Source: Brienomyrus brachyistius (Eukaryota > Chordata > Actinopteri > Osteoglossiformes > Mormyridae). Taken from it: a stretch of 64,000 nucleotides of DNA. Every line of letters begins with the position of its first letter. Positions within the stretch are counted from its first letter, which is position 1. Location of the stretch: assembly GCF_023856365.1 (NCBI RefSeq), contig NC_064548.1, forward strand, positions 19,268,461 through 19,332,460, written 5' to 3'. Below, piece after piece: positions 44,271 through 58,668 of the stretch. A program made the position numbers and the translations under genes. A model generated the notes under the pieces. The model was not told the DNA's origin, made no database searches, and saw only the letters and a list, made by a program, of their open reading frames with translations.

Positions 44271-46399
44271 ATCTAATTTTCCACCCATGCCTTACAGACC
44301 GTGTGCTACTCAGCTGTACCTTTCAATTACTTTTGTTTTTCTCAGCATGCAACATCCAATAAGAAATATGAAACAGCATTTTTATTTTGAAATTGTGTAT
44401 ATCAAAGATATACGTTTGTACACCTCTGCGGAATTTTTTAAATTACCAGAGGAGAATCAAAGTAAAATGTGCTTGTTTTAGTGAGTCAATTCAAATAAAA
44501 GTATACATGTAGATATCGTGTGAATTCTTGTGATTTTGAGTTCAAGTAGTATTGTGTTTGCCAAATGAGAAAGGATTTAATATGAGAATCAGTGAAGATC
44601 TGATTAGAACTTAGCTTAGAACTTATCTTAGAACTTAGAGTAGCTTAGAATTAGCTACTCTAATACACTATTTAATGTGGCTGTTATTCCTTGTTAGTAA
44701 TTAATAACATGTACTATATCCAGTTATTGAACATGAGACATTGGCTATATTAAGAATTACCGAAAGAAACTAAAGTCATGCCCATTCTTCATAATTCATT
44801 ATCAGAAACAATGACACCCGCTGTCTAAATATCTTGTTGACTTAGCTTGAGTTTATCTTAATGTGGATCTAGCAAGTACACCAAGCTGAATATTTCACAT
44901 TGTTCTCAATGATGGCACCCTGGCACAGGCTTCTTCCAGCACAACAGCTGTGACAGAGCATCCACTTTTCTGCTGATGACCTCATAAGTGCTGTAATCCT
45001 TCAGGAGAAGCTGTGACACCTGCTGCTATCTCCGCGTGGCCTCGAGTGGGAATATCCAGATGGTGTCGCAGGTACGTGAACAGGAACGCCACGAACGCCT
45101 CCGACTTACTGACCCGAGGATGATACATTTATTTCTGATACATTAAAAAAAAATCTGCAAAGAACCGCTGGGTCCGATAAGACTCTCCTAGGTCTTAGCA
45201 TCACTGCCGCATAAAGTAGAATCTGCTGAGATTTTGGAGGGAAAATAACTTACAGTAGCGATAAATGCCTTTGAACTTTAAATGAGCGAGAGCACCTTAG
45301 ACACAATTGTATAACAATTTCAAATACACAACATGAGCAGTCATAAATCTTTAGCACATGAGCTTCGTATTCCCGATGAATTGCAGCTCCACTAAGAATA
45401 AAGCCGTCAACACTGACTTCTAATAATTTGTAGGCACTGGGGGGCTGACAGCATGACGAATATCATAAGAGGCAGCTACGAAATGGAACAGTAAGATTGT
45501 AAGATCAATATCGCACTAGAATATAAGAGAAAAAGCTGCCCTTTCTTGGGCGGCTGCAGTGAGATGAGATGCATTTTTACGTTCTGCGCTCATGCTGAGT
45601 CTGCGTAACATCGAAACCGCGTCGGAATGAAGAGCGGAACCCAGACCAGGCAGCCGCGTTTGTTTAACACCGTTACTGAGCGTGAATGTGTAATGGCCCT
45701 TACAACACGGATCTATAAATAAAACGACCAGAAATGAAGATCATCATGTTCCATTTTCAGCATGAGTATATAGATAAAGTAGCGTGAAAGATTTTTTTTT
45801 TTTTTTTATTTAGGCAGAACCATAAAATGAAATGATGAGATTGGTATTTGTTATGTTCCAGTTCCATATGTTCTAGTTACAAGGATAGTATATAAATAAA
45901 AAAAACTAACTAATACTGCTAATATTTTTATTATATAACCAAATAAACAAAATGGTCAGAAATAGCACTCATGATGTTCCATTTACAATAATAACTCTTT
46001 AGCAGTATTATTAAAGGTCTAACCTGGAGGAATAGTATATATAAATACAATCCATCCATCTCCAGGTTTTCAGATCATCCTGTGCTCGGCACACTACCGA
46101 GGCACATTACCATTGTCAGACGTCCCTGGGAAATCAGAGAGGTGTGAGGTCCTACTGTAAACTTTAGCACAAGCTTAAGACATGTGCTGGGAAAAGAAAG
46201 AATAATTTAAGTTTTCCAAATGATAATTTCATAGATCACAATCTAACATGGATGCATCTTCATATGATTTTCATTTAACTTCAAGACCATAATTAACTTG
46301 AAATTTGCGTCATGGCAATATAGTGACATTTACAGCTACTTCACCAAAACGGGGAAAAAATTAATTAAAGTCATTAAAATTTTAATTACAAATATTCGG

Positions 46400-46482
46400 T
46401 AATAATCTTGTTCTGGTAGTATCCTCCCCCTTCCCCCTGGTCATAATCTTGTTCTGGTAGTCGACCCCCACCACTAAATATT
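46400..46482. repeat. 41-bp tandem duplication
   Basis: ATAATCTTGTTCTGGTAGT occurs twice, 41 bp apart, each followed by a C-rich spacer. Confidence 0.85.
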
Positions 46483-49179
46483 CTCCGCTTTGCAGCGTGG
46501 CATGAAATTAATGGGACGTAACAGATTCCATAGTGGAACAGCTAAGGATTCCAAGACAACAGTGAGTGAAATTCACTGTATCATCTTAGATGTTTTTCCG
46601 TCTGCACCGATTTCGAACAATGAGGAAATATTTATTAGGAAATGAGACTGACACTGTGTCAGTGCAAGATATGGCAGATCGTAAGGAGGAGGGCGTGTGC
46701 TCAGGAGAGCCGGCCGGATTCAAGTTTCTATTAAATCAAAATGTCACCAGATTGCCACTGAAGGCTGGTGTTTGTTGGTGATCCGGGTTTCCTGTCTGCA
46801 TACAGAGGCATGCGGCAGCTATATTCCCTGGTTCTGTGTACCGGTGAGCAGCTCTCAGATCCTCATGAATAAAGCGATGATCACATTATTACTGAGAGAA
46901 ACCGGACAGCGACGTCTTCTCACCTCATGCTGCATAAGCACTGGGTCAAAGCAGGACATTGTAATGTTTAAAAAGATTAAATGAAAGAAATGTAATTAAA
47001 CTAGACCATAAATTAATTGTTCCTTTGAGAAATTCCAAATTATTATGTAGCCTGTACTACAACTGTGTTTGTAATACATTTACATCCATGCTTATTTATT
47101 TACAATTATACAACAGTTGGTTCTGACCAAGAAATCTGATTGGACAAGAGGCGATCGATGAGTGCTATGAGTCTGGAAGCAGCGCTCATCCCCATTAGCA
47201 AGTTAATACATATGATAAGGATGCAACAGTCACGCGGATGTTACTGGGTCAAGAAAACACTAAACGAAGAGCACATGTCTGGTTCTGTCTGACTGAGCAG
47301 TTTCAACCTTTTATTTTGTGATGTGAGAGTATTGACTGAGCAAATACAATAAAAATACATAGTGTGATTTGCCTATGACCAAATCACAGCCGTGATATAT
47401 AGGAGTACAACCGCACTCCTTCTCGAATGTTATTAGTTAAGTATCACTAGGCTAAGACACCAACAACTTACCAAAAGCAGATTCTACAGAGTTGTTGGTA
47501 GGGATGGAACGATACACTGAACTTGCAATTCGATACGATTTACGATTCTCAGTTCTAAACTTTGCAAAACGTGTCCTCTTCTTAACAGTGTAACTGAAAT
47601 TCAATAAAGTACTGTTTAAAAAAATCCCAAATCAAAATAAGTAAATAAAAAAAAAATCTTCAAATAAATAAACTAAGGCTTGCATGTGCAGCTTTTTACC
47701 CTGGTTTGCCCTTTTGATAATCTTCGCTCAGCTCACTGTGGGCCCGGTGGACATGCTGAAGCATGCTCTTTGTGCTATTTGTGTACTTTATCAGTCTTTT
47801 ACAATGTTTGCACGCAATTTTTGTCTTGTCTGTGCTTTTCAATATAGCACACACACATTATATATATATTTCCCACCCAGGTCTGTTCTGGAACTCTGGT
47901 GAAGAGCAAAAATAGCTGATCCTGTAAATGATTAGTCATTTATTGACCTGAATTGTCTTCACGCAATTTAACCGGACACTGTTTGCATATCCTGGCTGCC
48001 TTCTGTTGATTTATTACATGCCATTCCTATATTATGATTTCCCCCACCGTCAAAGTTCACTTTTTCCCCACTTAGTATTTAAACCAACAAGTATGCTCCA
48101 ACGTTCCAGGATCATTCCAATCTTTACTCATTTAAACCACATTCTTATACAATTTTAAGCATCAGATTCCTGTATGCAGACACGCTTACAATTTATTTAG
48201 TATAGTCTAATTTTAAAGTAATTTATAAAGTCAGTGTAAATTTAGTCTAAGTAACAGGGACTGTATCCAAAAATCTGTTTTCTTTTCACATATGAAAATA
48301 TCTGTAATCAATCTGGTTGTCTTTTTAACCTTTTTCCCCCAATTAAGCTTGCTGCTTTAGCATTAAATGTTGCCCATGATATAACTGGAGCTATTGCCTG
48401 AGTTCGTTATTATCTTTTTAAATCCTTTTGTAAAATAACGCAGCATTGTTTGCGCTCTCTTGCCTGCAGTGTCACACGGTCTCACGCATGGCTTGGATCT
48501 GCGTGTTTCTCTTGGGCTTCAGTTCTGAACAGCTTCCCCTCACCTTCCTGTACCCTTGATCAGCCCATTCAAGCAGAAACACAGCGGAAAGGAAAAGTTC
48601 ACTTTAACCAACCGAGTTTAACCACGCATATTATATCACATGTTATTTACCAGGCGGGAGCTGCTGCGTGGAGGGAAATCCCTCTTTCCAAGAGAAGATC
48701 TTTACATTCTACTGCATCTGTTATTAGACAACCCTGATTTATGTTTCTGTCTCGTGTACGTAAAGTCTTTCCAAAAACATTCTGTGATCACACCACAAGT
48801 ACGAAACAGTAATTGTTCTGCTCAGTTACATCAACTCTAGCTATACTACATTAGCAATACCTCTCCTAAATTACAGAACAATACAATGATATCATTAATA
48901 TCCAATTAATTCCGTATTACGTTCCATTAATGTCTCTCCGGACAGTAAAATGTATTAAAATCAGTCGTAAGAACAAAATAATTCATAGCTACCATTCCTT
49001 CGGTTGCATTTTTTTCTTGAAAATCACAGCTTAGCTGTTATATGCTAAATCTCAGTGAAGTTATAATATGAATGTGGACGTACAGACGTACTTTTAAAAC
49101 AACAATAAACGATACATACAATAAAGGAAATGAAGCTGTCCTCAAGGGACACTTCAAGACACCTGTTTAATCCCCTCTT

Positions 49180-49360
49180 AGCTTCATACATAATGAAGCC
49201 CATAATTTACATGCCATAATGTACAGGCTCCCACTGTCAGCACACGCAGGACAACAGCTAGAACTCATCCGCGGCATTTGCATTTCTGTTATTAGTGTTT
49301 TAATAAAGAGATGATGGATAACAAAGGAAGGGGATACTGGACCGCAAATTCATTATCTGT
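49180..49360. promoter_or_regulatory. candidate conserved non-coding element
   Basis: Unique block with an octamer ATTTGCAT (49276-49283), AGTGTTTTAATAAAGAG and CATAATGAAGCCCATAATTT. Evidence is motif content only. Confidence 0.22.
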
Positions 49361-49689
49361 TCTTCACTGTAATGAGGTAACGGCAGGACATAACAGCAAT
49401 GTGATCACTGTATCCAGTGTCACACCAGAAAAAATCACGTAAATAGCTGAAATGAAGGGAAACAGCTCATTAAATCACAGGGAAGAGATCATGGATGCTG
49501 TGCGGTGCAGAATGGAACGGGTCCCAATGAGGGGCCCTTTTCATCTGTAATTAAATACGTTTCATTCTACAGTACATCTTCTCTTGCCTGAATGCCTCCC
49601 ATTATACAGTATTTAGGAATGGTCACATCTCTAGGCAGCACAATGAAGCAGCTGATTCCTTGAAAGCCAGCTCAGATTTTTTTAATCCA

Positions 49690-49890
49690 TTGTGCAATCC
49701 GACGGCCCAACCGGACGCTTTATCCAAAGTCATGTATAACTGAGAGAGCGGGGTCACCCAGTCCTCGGGGCAACTGGAGTTAAGGGTATTGGCCAAGAGC
49801 CCAATGGCAAAACTACTGTCCCAACCAGACCCCTTCTGACCACAGGCACTGAGCACTTACCCATAGAGCTACAGTCCTCCAAGTCTGCAT
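49690..49890 (-). mobile_element. SINE, second family, diverged
   Basis: Minus-strand head GTAGCTCTATGGGTAAGTGC and tail TTGGATAAAGCGTCC with a GGCCAATACCC block, related to 27342-27637 and 32400-32480. Confidence 0.55.
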
Positions 49891-50989
49891 GGTACCTTAC
49901 ACATGGGCCGTGCAGATCTCTCAGTAGTTCCAATTTTAGTATATGTGCTGGCAGAGCAACCACATATATATATGGGGAGTTAATTACGGTTATTTAATTA
50001 ACAGGAATTTACTTTCAAGGTCTTCCTACTCGTTCTCTGCGGCAAAATGAGAGAGAAATTCCAGCTTACTGATTCATATTCCGTGTTTTGCCCACAGTAA
50101 CAAAGGCAAACATATGTATACTAATATACTCACTGTTCTGTAAAGTCTAATCCGTCAGATTCTCTCCTGCTGCACTGAACTACCCCAGCTCTCCTACATC
50201 TATCACAACAGAAAATAAACATTTAATTATATGTTGAAATAAATAATTGGGCTCGACTAGAGGAGAACCCTCTATTTAATTAGCTGGGGTTTGAAGATTT
50301 CTGTACAGAGATATTCCTAACGCATTACATTTTTCAGTAATGGCTGAGGCTTTTAATGGTCACCACATGGACGTGAATGGATGCAAATCTCTGTCAGGTT
50401 ATCTGAATAAAAATGTTCTGAATGGCCACTCAAACAAGGATGTAAAGGACGGTCCTTGTCTGGATTTCGCCTGACGGTCCTGCTCCGGTGTCATTTCTGC
50501 GGGCGTTTACTCACACTTCACGGAGTGCATGACATTTCCAAATGAAATGGAGGTAGTCCAGCAGGAATAAGCGGGGGAAAATAAAAGAGCAATCCCACAC
50601 TCACTCCTCATTAATCATTACAGCGCTTTTGACCTCTTATTCACCAAGGGCACAAAGTGAGACAGACTGCTTGTGTGTGGGGGGGGGGGGGGGAGCAGAA
50701 AAAGGAGTGGTCCACAGTTGGGGAAAATGGGAGACTGGTGAGAGAAGCACAGCCCATTGATAATGAAGGGTGAAGCGAATGAGGCTCGTAAGCGGGCGGG
50801 TGGAAAGGGCTGCTCAACACCCCCCCGGTGGCATTTAGAGAAACCCGTAAATGGCCCCATGCGCTCCTCGCCAGGTATGATGCAGGCAACGTAGTGATTA
50901 AGGAACTGGACATTACACCCAACAGTCAAAGCTTACATCCGCAGCATTACAAAAATAAATAACTCCCAGCACAGTGACTGTCCATGCAG

Positions 50990-51625
50990 TGATCAGGGAG
51001 CGCAAAGGAGCCGAGGAAGAATCCTATAAGGTGGGCGGGGCTTGGGAGGAGAAGACAAGAAGCACTGAAGAAGTGAACGGCAGCTTGTACAGAGGAGAGC
51101 CTGTCGTATGTCTTGAGGATTAACCGGTGGGTCAAGGTGCTTCCCAATGGTGCCAGTTCTCTGTTGGGTAGCAGCAGCACTAAAGGGTTACCTCTTCTGC
51201 ACCACCAGCTCCTTCGTCCTTCCAGCACAGAACTGCAAGCGAAGCTTCTTAAATCAACCAACAAAAACCACCAGACAACTACAAAGCCATCAGTGAACTT
51301 CTGAAGCTGGCAGGAGCCGAAGCTGCATCCGTTTGAGGTGTATGTGGCTACTGACGTGGGGAAACTGCAGCCAAATAATGTAGGAAAACTGCGATCCAGG
51401 CAACCACTGCAACCTCAACCTGCATCCTGCTTCTTCCCCACCAGAGAAGCCCGAATGTTGTCAAACGAACTAGAGCAGTCAAAGAGAATCCATGTAATCC
51501 ACTCATCCATGTGGACCCAAGCTCTGTGGGATAGCACTTCTACACCTACATATATGTGCCTGGAATGCAAGCCACAGTGTGTGCAGGAAGTCCTCCAGGA
51601 GTGGTGTCAGATGTAGGAGGACTAG
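50990..51625 (-). mobile_element. decayed LINE fragment (reverse transcriptase part)
   Basis: Non-LTR retrotransposon remnant. On the minus strand, around 51510-51450, TWILFDCSSSFDNIR matches reverse transcriptase motif A (F-D-x-S-S-A-F). Near 51300, QKFTDG aligns with motif C, where the family has paired aspartates; the second is lost. Further down, APLGSTLTHRLILKTYDR and SSVQAAVHFF resemble the C-terminal end of fish LINE proteins. Frames shift repeatedly with stops, so it is dead. Domain order fits a 3' fragment. Confidence 0.6.
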
Positions 51626-54373
51626 CCTATAGAATTTCTTTATAACATGGGATGTTAGTACCACTGATCTGTAGTCATTAGGGATATTGGAGCATCCCTG
51701 GGTCTCTACATGGGGTTTTCGGAAGGGAGAACCTTTTATTGCAGTAGAGACAGGTTAAACGTAGGGTGTTCTTTGTAGAAATGTACAACAGATGAGTAAA
51801 TGACATCACATGCACTGATGGTGGAACGCGTACAACAAAAGGTAAGTACATGTGAGCTAGCAATTCAATATCTTGCCCCGATTTGGCTGACGGAATAAAC
51901 CTCTCAGTTTGTGGCCATGGACAAATCACAAGAAACGGCAAACAAACAAGAACAAAAAAGGCAGAAGCAGAAAAGGACTGAAATAGCAAAGGGTTCGGCT
52001 GGACAAGTCTGCCGGATACTGCAGCCTCATGCTGTTAGTAACAGTAGACAGACAGATTTTTAGCTAAAAATTGCAACCAACCCAGCAAACTGCGAAAACA
52101 AACTGTAGAAGAAAATAATAGCAAATACTTTTGCGGTGGACAGGCCTACCGACCTATCTCTGAGACTACAGGTATTATAAGGAAGTAAACATTCTCAGCT
52201 TTCAAATAATTCATGTGACAGTAAGAACCAACATAAATTTCCACAGTAAACAGTTACTTCTATGTCCAACTATTTTCCTGCAAGGTGACTCCTCTCACTC
52301 CTACAATAACACGCTTGACATTTACAGCTGCGATTTGAAAACGGCATCTAGGGAAATCTCTGACGATGAAAGAATGAAATGTTCTCCTCTCACTAATCCA
52401 TTTGTTCTGCTGCTCCAGTGAATTCCAAAGGAACACATGAAACTAAACAGGCCATTGCCAAACTGTGGACGGTGAGCTCGCCAAATGTAATTAAAACTTT
52501 CCACAACAAAATTAGTAACATTTAGCAAAAGCTCACATTTAACAGAGAACTGGGAAACAAAACAGGTACAATCTGATGCTCCATTTAAGTCCCAAGAACA
52601 AAGAAAAGCTAAAAGACACAATATATGTTAATTTACATTTTCAGTTCATTACTTTAAACGTTTATTACTTAGCATTTTTACTATTAATAATAAGAAGAAT
52701 TCATTCATTGCATTCTCAACGAGGTCAGACTAAATTCAGGAAGCAGGAGAGCTGCAGATTTATTGTAAAAAGCACATTCCTTTTGCAAAGAAAAAGTTTT
52801 GGGATCAAACCCGGTAGGATCCTGCTGTTGTTCGGAGAAGCACTAAAATCTGATCTACTTCAGTAAATATTCAGCTGTTTTAGGAGATAAATGGATATGT
52901 AAACACAGCAGATGAAATGTCACATTACTAATGTTTTCTCATAATAATAATTATTTATTCAGATTTTTATCCCATAATTTTATGTCTTATTACTGATGGC
53001 CTTCTGGGTAACAGAAGCACAGATCTTACAACAGGCAATAATGGTTGGCTTCTGTTCACGGCTTTACAAAGCATGATAGATAATGTAAGTAAAATGTACC
53101 AAAGAAGCTGGCTCATATAAATGGCACGCTACCTTATTTTAAACAAGGCTGATATTCAAGGTTAATTAAATGATCCAGTTTCTACCTCTGAAGTGTCTGT
53201 TCCAGTTTAATTGGCTATTTTTATTGCCGAGTTTTATTGAAGCCATCAGGGACCTGAGAAGGACTGTGACGTGCTATCTAGGGGATAACTGGGAACACGC
53301 AGAGAAGTGCGTGCACCATTAAGGAGGACTCGGAGACAGAAGCGGGAATCGGCTTTCTTCACTGGTCGCCAAGAAAATGACCCATCCTATTGCGATTTAG
53401 CAGCGATATGATCTGACTATTTGACTGCTGCGCGATAAAAAAAGTAAAAAGAGCGATTTAGTAATGGCTTCGCCATCAAATGGACCGGTTTCAAAAAGAA
53501 GCTGGATGGAAACAGTGAGACAATTCCACAGAAATAGGACATAACAATTGCGGCTTTTCTTCAATCTATGTTTCTGATATCGGTATAAATGTATTTAAAT
53601 TATTGGGATGTAGAGTATCATTACGTAATACTAAAGATGGCTGAGTTTTTATAATTGGATTGTCTGTTGTCCGGCAGATTCTACAAAAAGCCTCCTGGAG
53701 GTAAAAACCGTGCTTCTCGCAGAGTGCCTCAAATAGCAGACCTTTAGTCATGTCATTACAGAAGCTCGAGCACAGGGGAGGTAATGACATATAGCTGCGT
53801 AAAGAGAGCAGGCAGCTAAAACCTGACACAGAAACAGATATTCTGTCAGCGCAGTGCTGAGGAGGACAGCCCTGATGTCACTGAACCACCGAGATAGGAA
53901 TGCATGTTAATTACCCTCAAAATGTGTGTCAAGCTGCACAATCTCTTCATGGTCCCTTTAGATGGACAGACAAAGACGGAGAATCACATCATTACAAACA
54001 AACCAAAGTTGTGCAAAACTGTGCAGTGACCTCACACCTCCCGCGCTGGGAATTCGGACTGGGGCACAGTAAGGAGGGAAAGCAGAGGCCCTAAAAAATC
54101 TGGAACATAATTGGATTGGTCTGGGTTTAAAACCCAGTATGATGGAGTCTAAAATCTCTAGCGGCATCCTTGGGTCCAGTTTCTCTTCTGCTCTTTTATC
54201 TGTGTTAACTATGGTCTCCCCAAGCTCTTCTGCCGCATTGACATGCTTTTCAGAGGAACTGGTGTCTTTAATAGAACTACAGTAGCATCTCATACAGGCT
54301 ATCGCTGCCCCCAACCCCACACGACAAACAGAAACTGGATGCCTCACACACAAAATACTCAAATTACCAAATA

Positions 54374-54776
54374 CATAGTACCAGTCAAATGTTTTGACAT
54401 GCCAAGCTACCTAAAAAGGAGAGACATAGTGTCACATCGCATGACCCAACCGCCAGACCTAAACATAGTAGAAATGGTTTTGGAGGAGTCTGACCAGATA
54501 GTGAAGTGCTCAGCATATATGGCACCTCCAGCTGGAAAAGCATCCCAGGAGGCCACCTTATGAAACTGGCGCAGAGGAGACAGTAGGGTTAGCCTTGTTC
54601 AAGAGACCAGTGGTGCCCCCCCCCCATCCCACCAACAAATAATATTTTTTTTTATATTTATTACTTTTTTTGGTGAGTGCATAATTCCATATAATTCCAT
54701 ATTCTAAAATGCAGACAATAGTACAAATAAACCTTTCTATGGATGTGTGTGTCCAAACTTTTGACTAATACAGTTT
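54374..54776 (+). mobile_element. Tc1-like transposon, internally deleted
   Basis: Both ends carry the same terminal repeat type: TAGTACCAGTCAAATGTTTT on the left and GTCCAAACTTTTGACTAATA on the right. Inside, PPDLNIVEMVLEES corresponds to the transposase region with the third catalytic acidic residue. At about 400 bp it is much shorter than a full 1.5-kb element. Confidence 0.75.
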
Positions 54777-55595
54777 ATCCAAAGAAATATTTTCAAAGTG
54801 TAATCGCAGATGGCAAAACATTAAGACATAAAATATAAAAATCTACACATAAACACATTGTGTTTCTGTCAATCAGTACACAGGAGCAAGAGCATCGCCC
54901 AGATTTAAAGAACAAAGATGGGCCTCCACACCAGCCTTATGGAATGACCCAGGCTACATTATAAGAGCATAAATTTGGATGTCAATGATATGCCTTTAAA
55001 GAGTTTGGAAAATGAAAGTGTAAAGGTCCATTTTTACAACACAAAATGGACAGGCTTGGTTTAATTTCAGGCAGTAGAAGCCTTCAGCTATTCTCCCAGG
55101 TATAAAACACAGCTTGGCCTTTCCTGGTCTCAGTTTTTGTTAGTAACACTCCAATCTCCCGGCAATTCACACTCATATTTTAATCAGAACTCACTGCCGT
55201 TTGACTACCAAGAAAAGGCCTTTTCAGGGAATGTACTGATTCTGACCATGGAAACGCAGAATAAATATATTAAAAATTGACAAAAAAAAGTTATCACCCC
55301 TGGAAATCACTGGATTATAATAAAATACATAATGTTATTAAATGTGTGTGTATACACATATCTACATACGCTGGCAATGTGGTGCTTACAGTCTGCACGT
55401 TCTCATTTTGATTGTGTGTTAGGGATGGAATGTTTACCGATGGTTACTATTATCATTCCGAATATGAATGATCATTAAAAATGTGCTTGACAACCACACT
55501 TTGGAAAAACTCACATTAAAATACGGTCCTGCATTAACCAAAGTTAGCAATAGTCTCCCAAACACGTGCACAGGAAACATGGGTTTGCTTTGTGT

Positions 55596-55952
55596 CAGTG
55601 ACAGCATTGTGGAAGGCAGTGACAGCATTGTGGAAGGCAGTGACAGCATTGTGGAAGGCAGTGACAGCATTGTGGAAGGCAGTGACAGCGTTTTGGAAGG
55701 CAGTGACAGCAGTTTGGAAAGCAGTGACAGCGTTTTGGAAGGCAGTGACAGCGTTTTGGAAGGCAGTGACAGCGTTTTGGAAGGCAGTGGCAGCGTTTTG
55801 GAAGGCAGTGACAGCGTTTTGGAAGGCAGTGACAGCATTGAGGAAGGCAATGACAGCATTGAGGAAGGCAATGACAGCGTTTTGGAAGGCAGTGACAGCG
55901 TTTTGGAAGGCAGTGACAGCATTGAGGAAGGCAATGACAGCGTTTTGGATGG
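55596..55952. repeat. 21-bp minisatellite, 17 units, no indels
   Basis: Units such as CAGTGACAGCATTGTGGAAGG and CAGTGACAGCGTTTTGGAAGG, exactly 17 in register. As 21 is divisible by three, several frames stay open: on the plus strand a 178-codon frame reads repeated SDSIVEG or SDSVLEG heptads. The flanks show no splice context or family similarity, so I treat it as non-coding. Confidence 0.95.
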
Positions 55953-58668
55953 TGATAATGGTGATAATTTTGTTCCCTATAATCATGATATTTTATGTTA
56001 TTAAATTCTTCATACCCTGTGACTCCTGAGATAAGTTCATAAATATTGCCATTGTTATTTCACAGAAGGATATTTAATGGTATTTTTCTTGAGCAGAGCG
56101 TAAATTAGAGACTCTCTGACAGTGACACCTCCATGACCTGATCTCTGCATTGTTCCCGAGTGCCTATAAAATAACATGGAACCGGAACTGGAACGCAGAA
56201 TGAGGCCAAGACAAAAGGACTAAAAGAAGAAAGAACCCTGCAGGTACAAAGTAGAATATCACCTTGAATCAGCAGAAAGTTTGTGTGATAAGCTGGCATG
56301 GTCATTGCACATTGCATCACTACACATGTTCCTGACAGTGAGATAACAGCAGAGCATGTATCCCACATGAACCTCAGTGTCATTGATGTAACCTGCTATT
56401 ATTTCTGCGATACTTCGGTTTCTTGAACTGCTTTCAAATAATAATAAAAAAAAAGATTAAAAATGAGATTTATTTTTAATTCCTTAAACGCACAGTAGCA
56501 TTAGAAGTGTTTGCATTGCATTAGCTATCATGCCTGGTCTCTGCAGGGAAGTGTAGGGGGAAATATGATGACTGTTACTCAAAAAAGCAACGAAAAATGA
56601 ACTGAAAACGGCCTGGTTTTCATGATCCGCCAAAAAAAGGAAAATTCAATATTTCCTGTTATTACACACTGTGCTATTAGGCTGTTATGAGAAATGCGAC
56701 TTTAGTTTCTCTTTTGAAGGAAACATATTGACTGCTGGTTTTAATAAAATGTGGTTTTACAAAGGAATACACCGCTCTCTTTGTGCTTCTCTGCTGCTTG
56801 CAAAGAAATCAACACCAGCTTGAGTTCAGGAACATTTCACACAATGCAGCTACTCCATTTCCAACAAACAGGAGCCGGGTCCAGATCACTGACATACCAA
56901 CACAGAGATAGAGATACAACTGTTCAAATAAGCCTTGTTAGCTCAAGGTCTTTAAACAAGAATGAATGACTTTATGAGAAACAAACAAGTAGCAGAATTC
57001 ATGTTCAACCAAACTTATTTTTCGCTCACAGTAAAATAAGCTTGATATATTTATATCAGTGGACAGCTTTACAGAACTGCTTAATGTATATGTACTATAG
57101 TCAAGGCTTGTGCAAATGATATGGGTTAAGCAGACAGCTAATCACACCGTATCACGCGATGTTTTAGATATAAACTGTGACTCAGACTCATGTCATTAAA
57201 AATGCCACAAATGAGTTTAGTATCATTGTCAGTATCATTATTTGCAATCATTATGCATTCGGATTCATTTACAAGCTCAGGTAGTAACCATAGAGGAAAC
57301 AAAGTGAAATGATGCTGGGAGAAAAAGGCATAAAATTTATGGCATAAAATGTACTGTATTCGTATAGAAAACGCAGCAGTTTGTGTGTTATGCTCACCGA
57401 ATCTATAGCAGCTGTTTAATGGATGAAGGTCGATTGGAAGATACATGTTAAATAATCAATACAAGCAACACAGAACAGCAAGTTAATAATAAATGCATTC
57501 TGGTCATTCTTGCAGGGCCAAAAATAACCATCAAAACAATGTCTGTAAAGTCAAGACAATATGTCGTATCTGACAGAGGGTTTTCACTAAATGTGGATAA
57601 TCTACATCTCATGTTGCATCCTTTTTTTTTTTGTAAATATAATACAGGCACAAACAGGTCCCAAAGTGTCGATCAGTGTGAACAAAATACTGTCCTTCTT
57701 TAGCTGTCAGGCCATGACTAAACAGAGAAAACAGCAGCTGAACATGCCACTTTTGAGTGAACAAGGCACCAAATTTCTTTAGTAAAATAGAGATGAGAAT
57801 CAGTAGGATTTTAAATGACCCCCCCCCCCGCCCTCCCCTCCACTGTCTTCCTCTCCCTAAACCAAATAAATGAAGCAGGTTCCGGCAGATTCCTCACACT
57901 GCTGCACTGAGGGAGCGCGTTCTCAGCTGAGGATGCGCATGATACCAGCAGCGCAAACCGTTCAACTGGTCAGACCTTCACTACAGATTAGAAATTTCTT
58001 AATAAATGACACACTGGTTTCATGTCATGAACCGTGTTCTAGACTCTCACCATATAGTACTGCTCAAAGACACTTGGCGTCTTTATAAAGTTCATAAGAT
58101 TAATGCATTTGGTCGGGCCAACTCTGAATTACAGCGTCGATAGCAGAAAAAATAACCGGTGTACTCATATATTCACATATTGTAGCGTTCCTGTGCTGCT
58201 AATGTCCTAAATATATTGACAATTATGTATGTACCAAAAAGAGAACTAAACAAGATATTCCAGCTAGAATAACCAAAATAGAATGAAAATGAGTTCCCTG
58301 TAGATGAGCAACTGTTCCAGCATCTAAAGTATATGTGGTGGTAAGGAACCAGGAATGGGAAGCTGTTATAGGACCTTGATTTACTGTCCACTGATGCTTG
58401 GCTCAAACAGTATAAACACTCTCATATTTTACATCCATCGGATTGGATTCGGTGCACTGATACTCCCACTAGATTCACTCGCTGCTGGGGCTTGACTTTC
58501 ATGTTCAGCACTGACTGATTGATCTCCAGCTGCAGAGGGAGATGGCCGGCTTGTAAAGCTCTCCTCATATCTTGTGAGAAAGAAAGAGTGAGGGATTATT
58601 CCTGAAACTGGACTGATTGTTTGCTTATAAATTAGCAGAAAATCATACTAAGTACTACACATTTAAGC

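Noticed and set aside
44930..45120. Minus-strand stretch reading AFVAFLFTYLRHHLDIPT
   Set aside because: No known domain recognised, frame short and bounded by stops; no splice evidence.
47480..47570. AGGGATGGAACGATACACTG, resembling a hAT-type end
   Set aside because: Only one end seen and no partner terminus or target duplication, so it was left off the list.
53566..53829. 87-codon minus-strand frame with several Cys
   Set aside because: No family match and not framed by plausible splice sites in phase with dach2 exons.
55468..56004. 178-codon frame over the 21-bp minisatellite
   Set aside because: Openness follows from the repeat; both strands and other frames are open too. Reported as a repeat and a finding, not as a gene.
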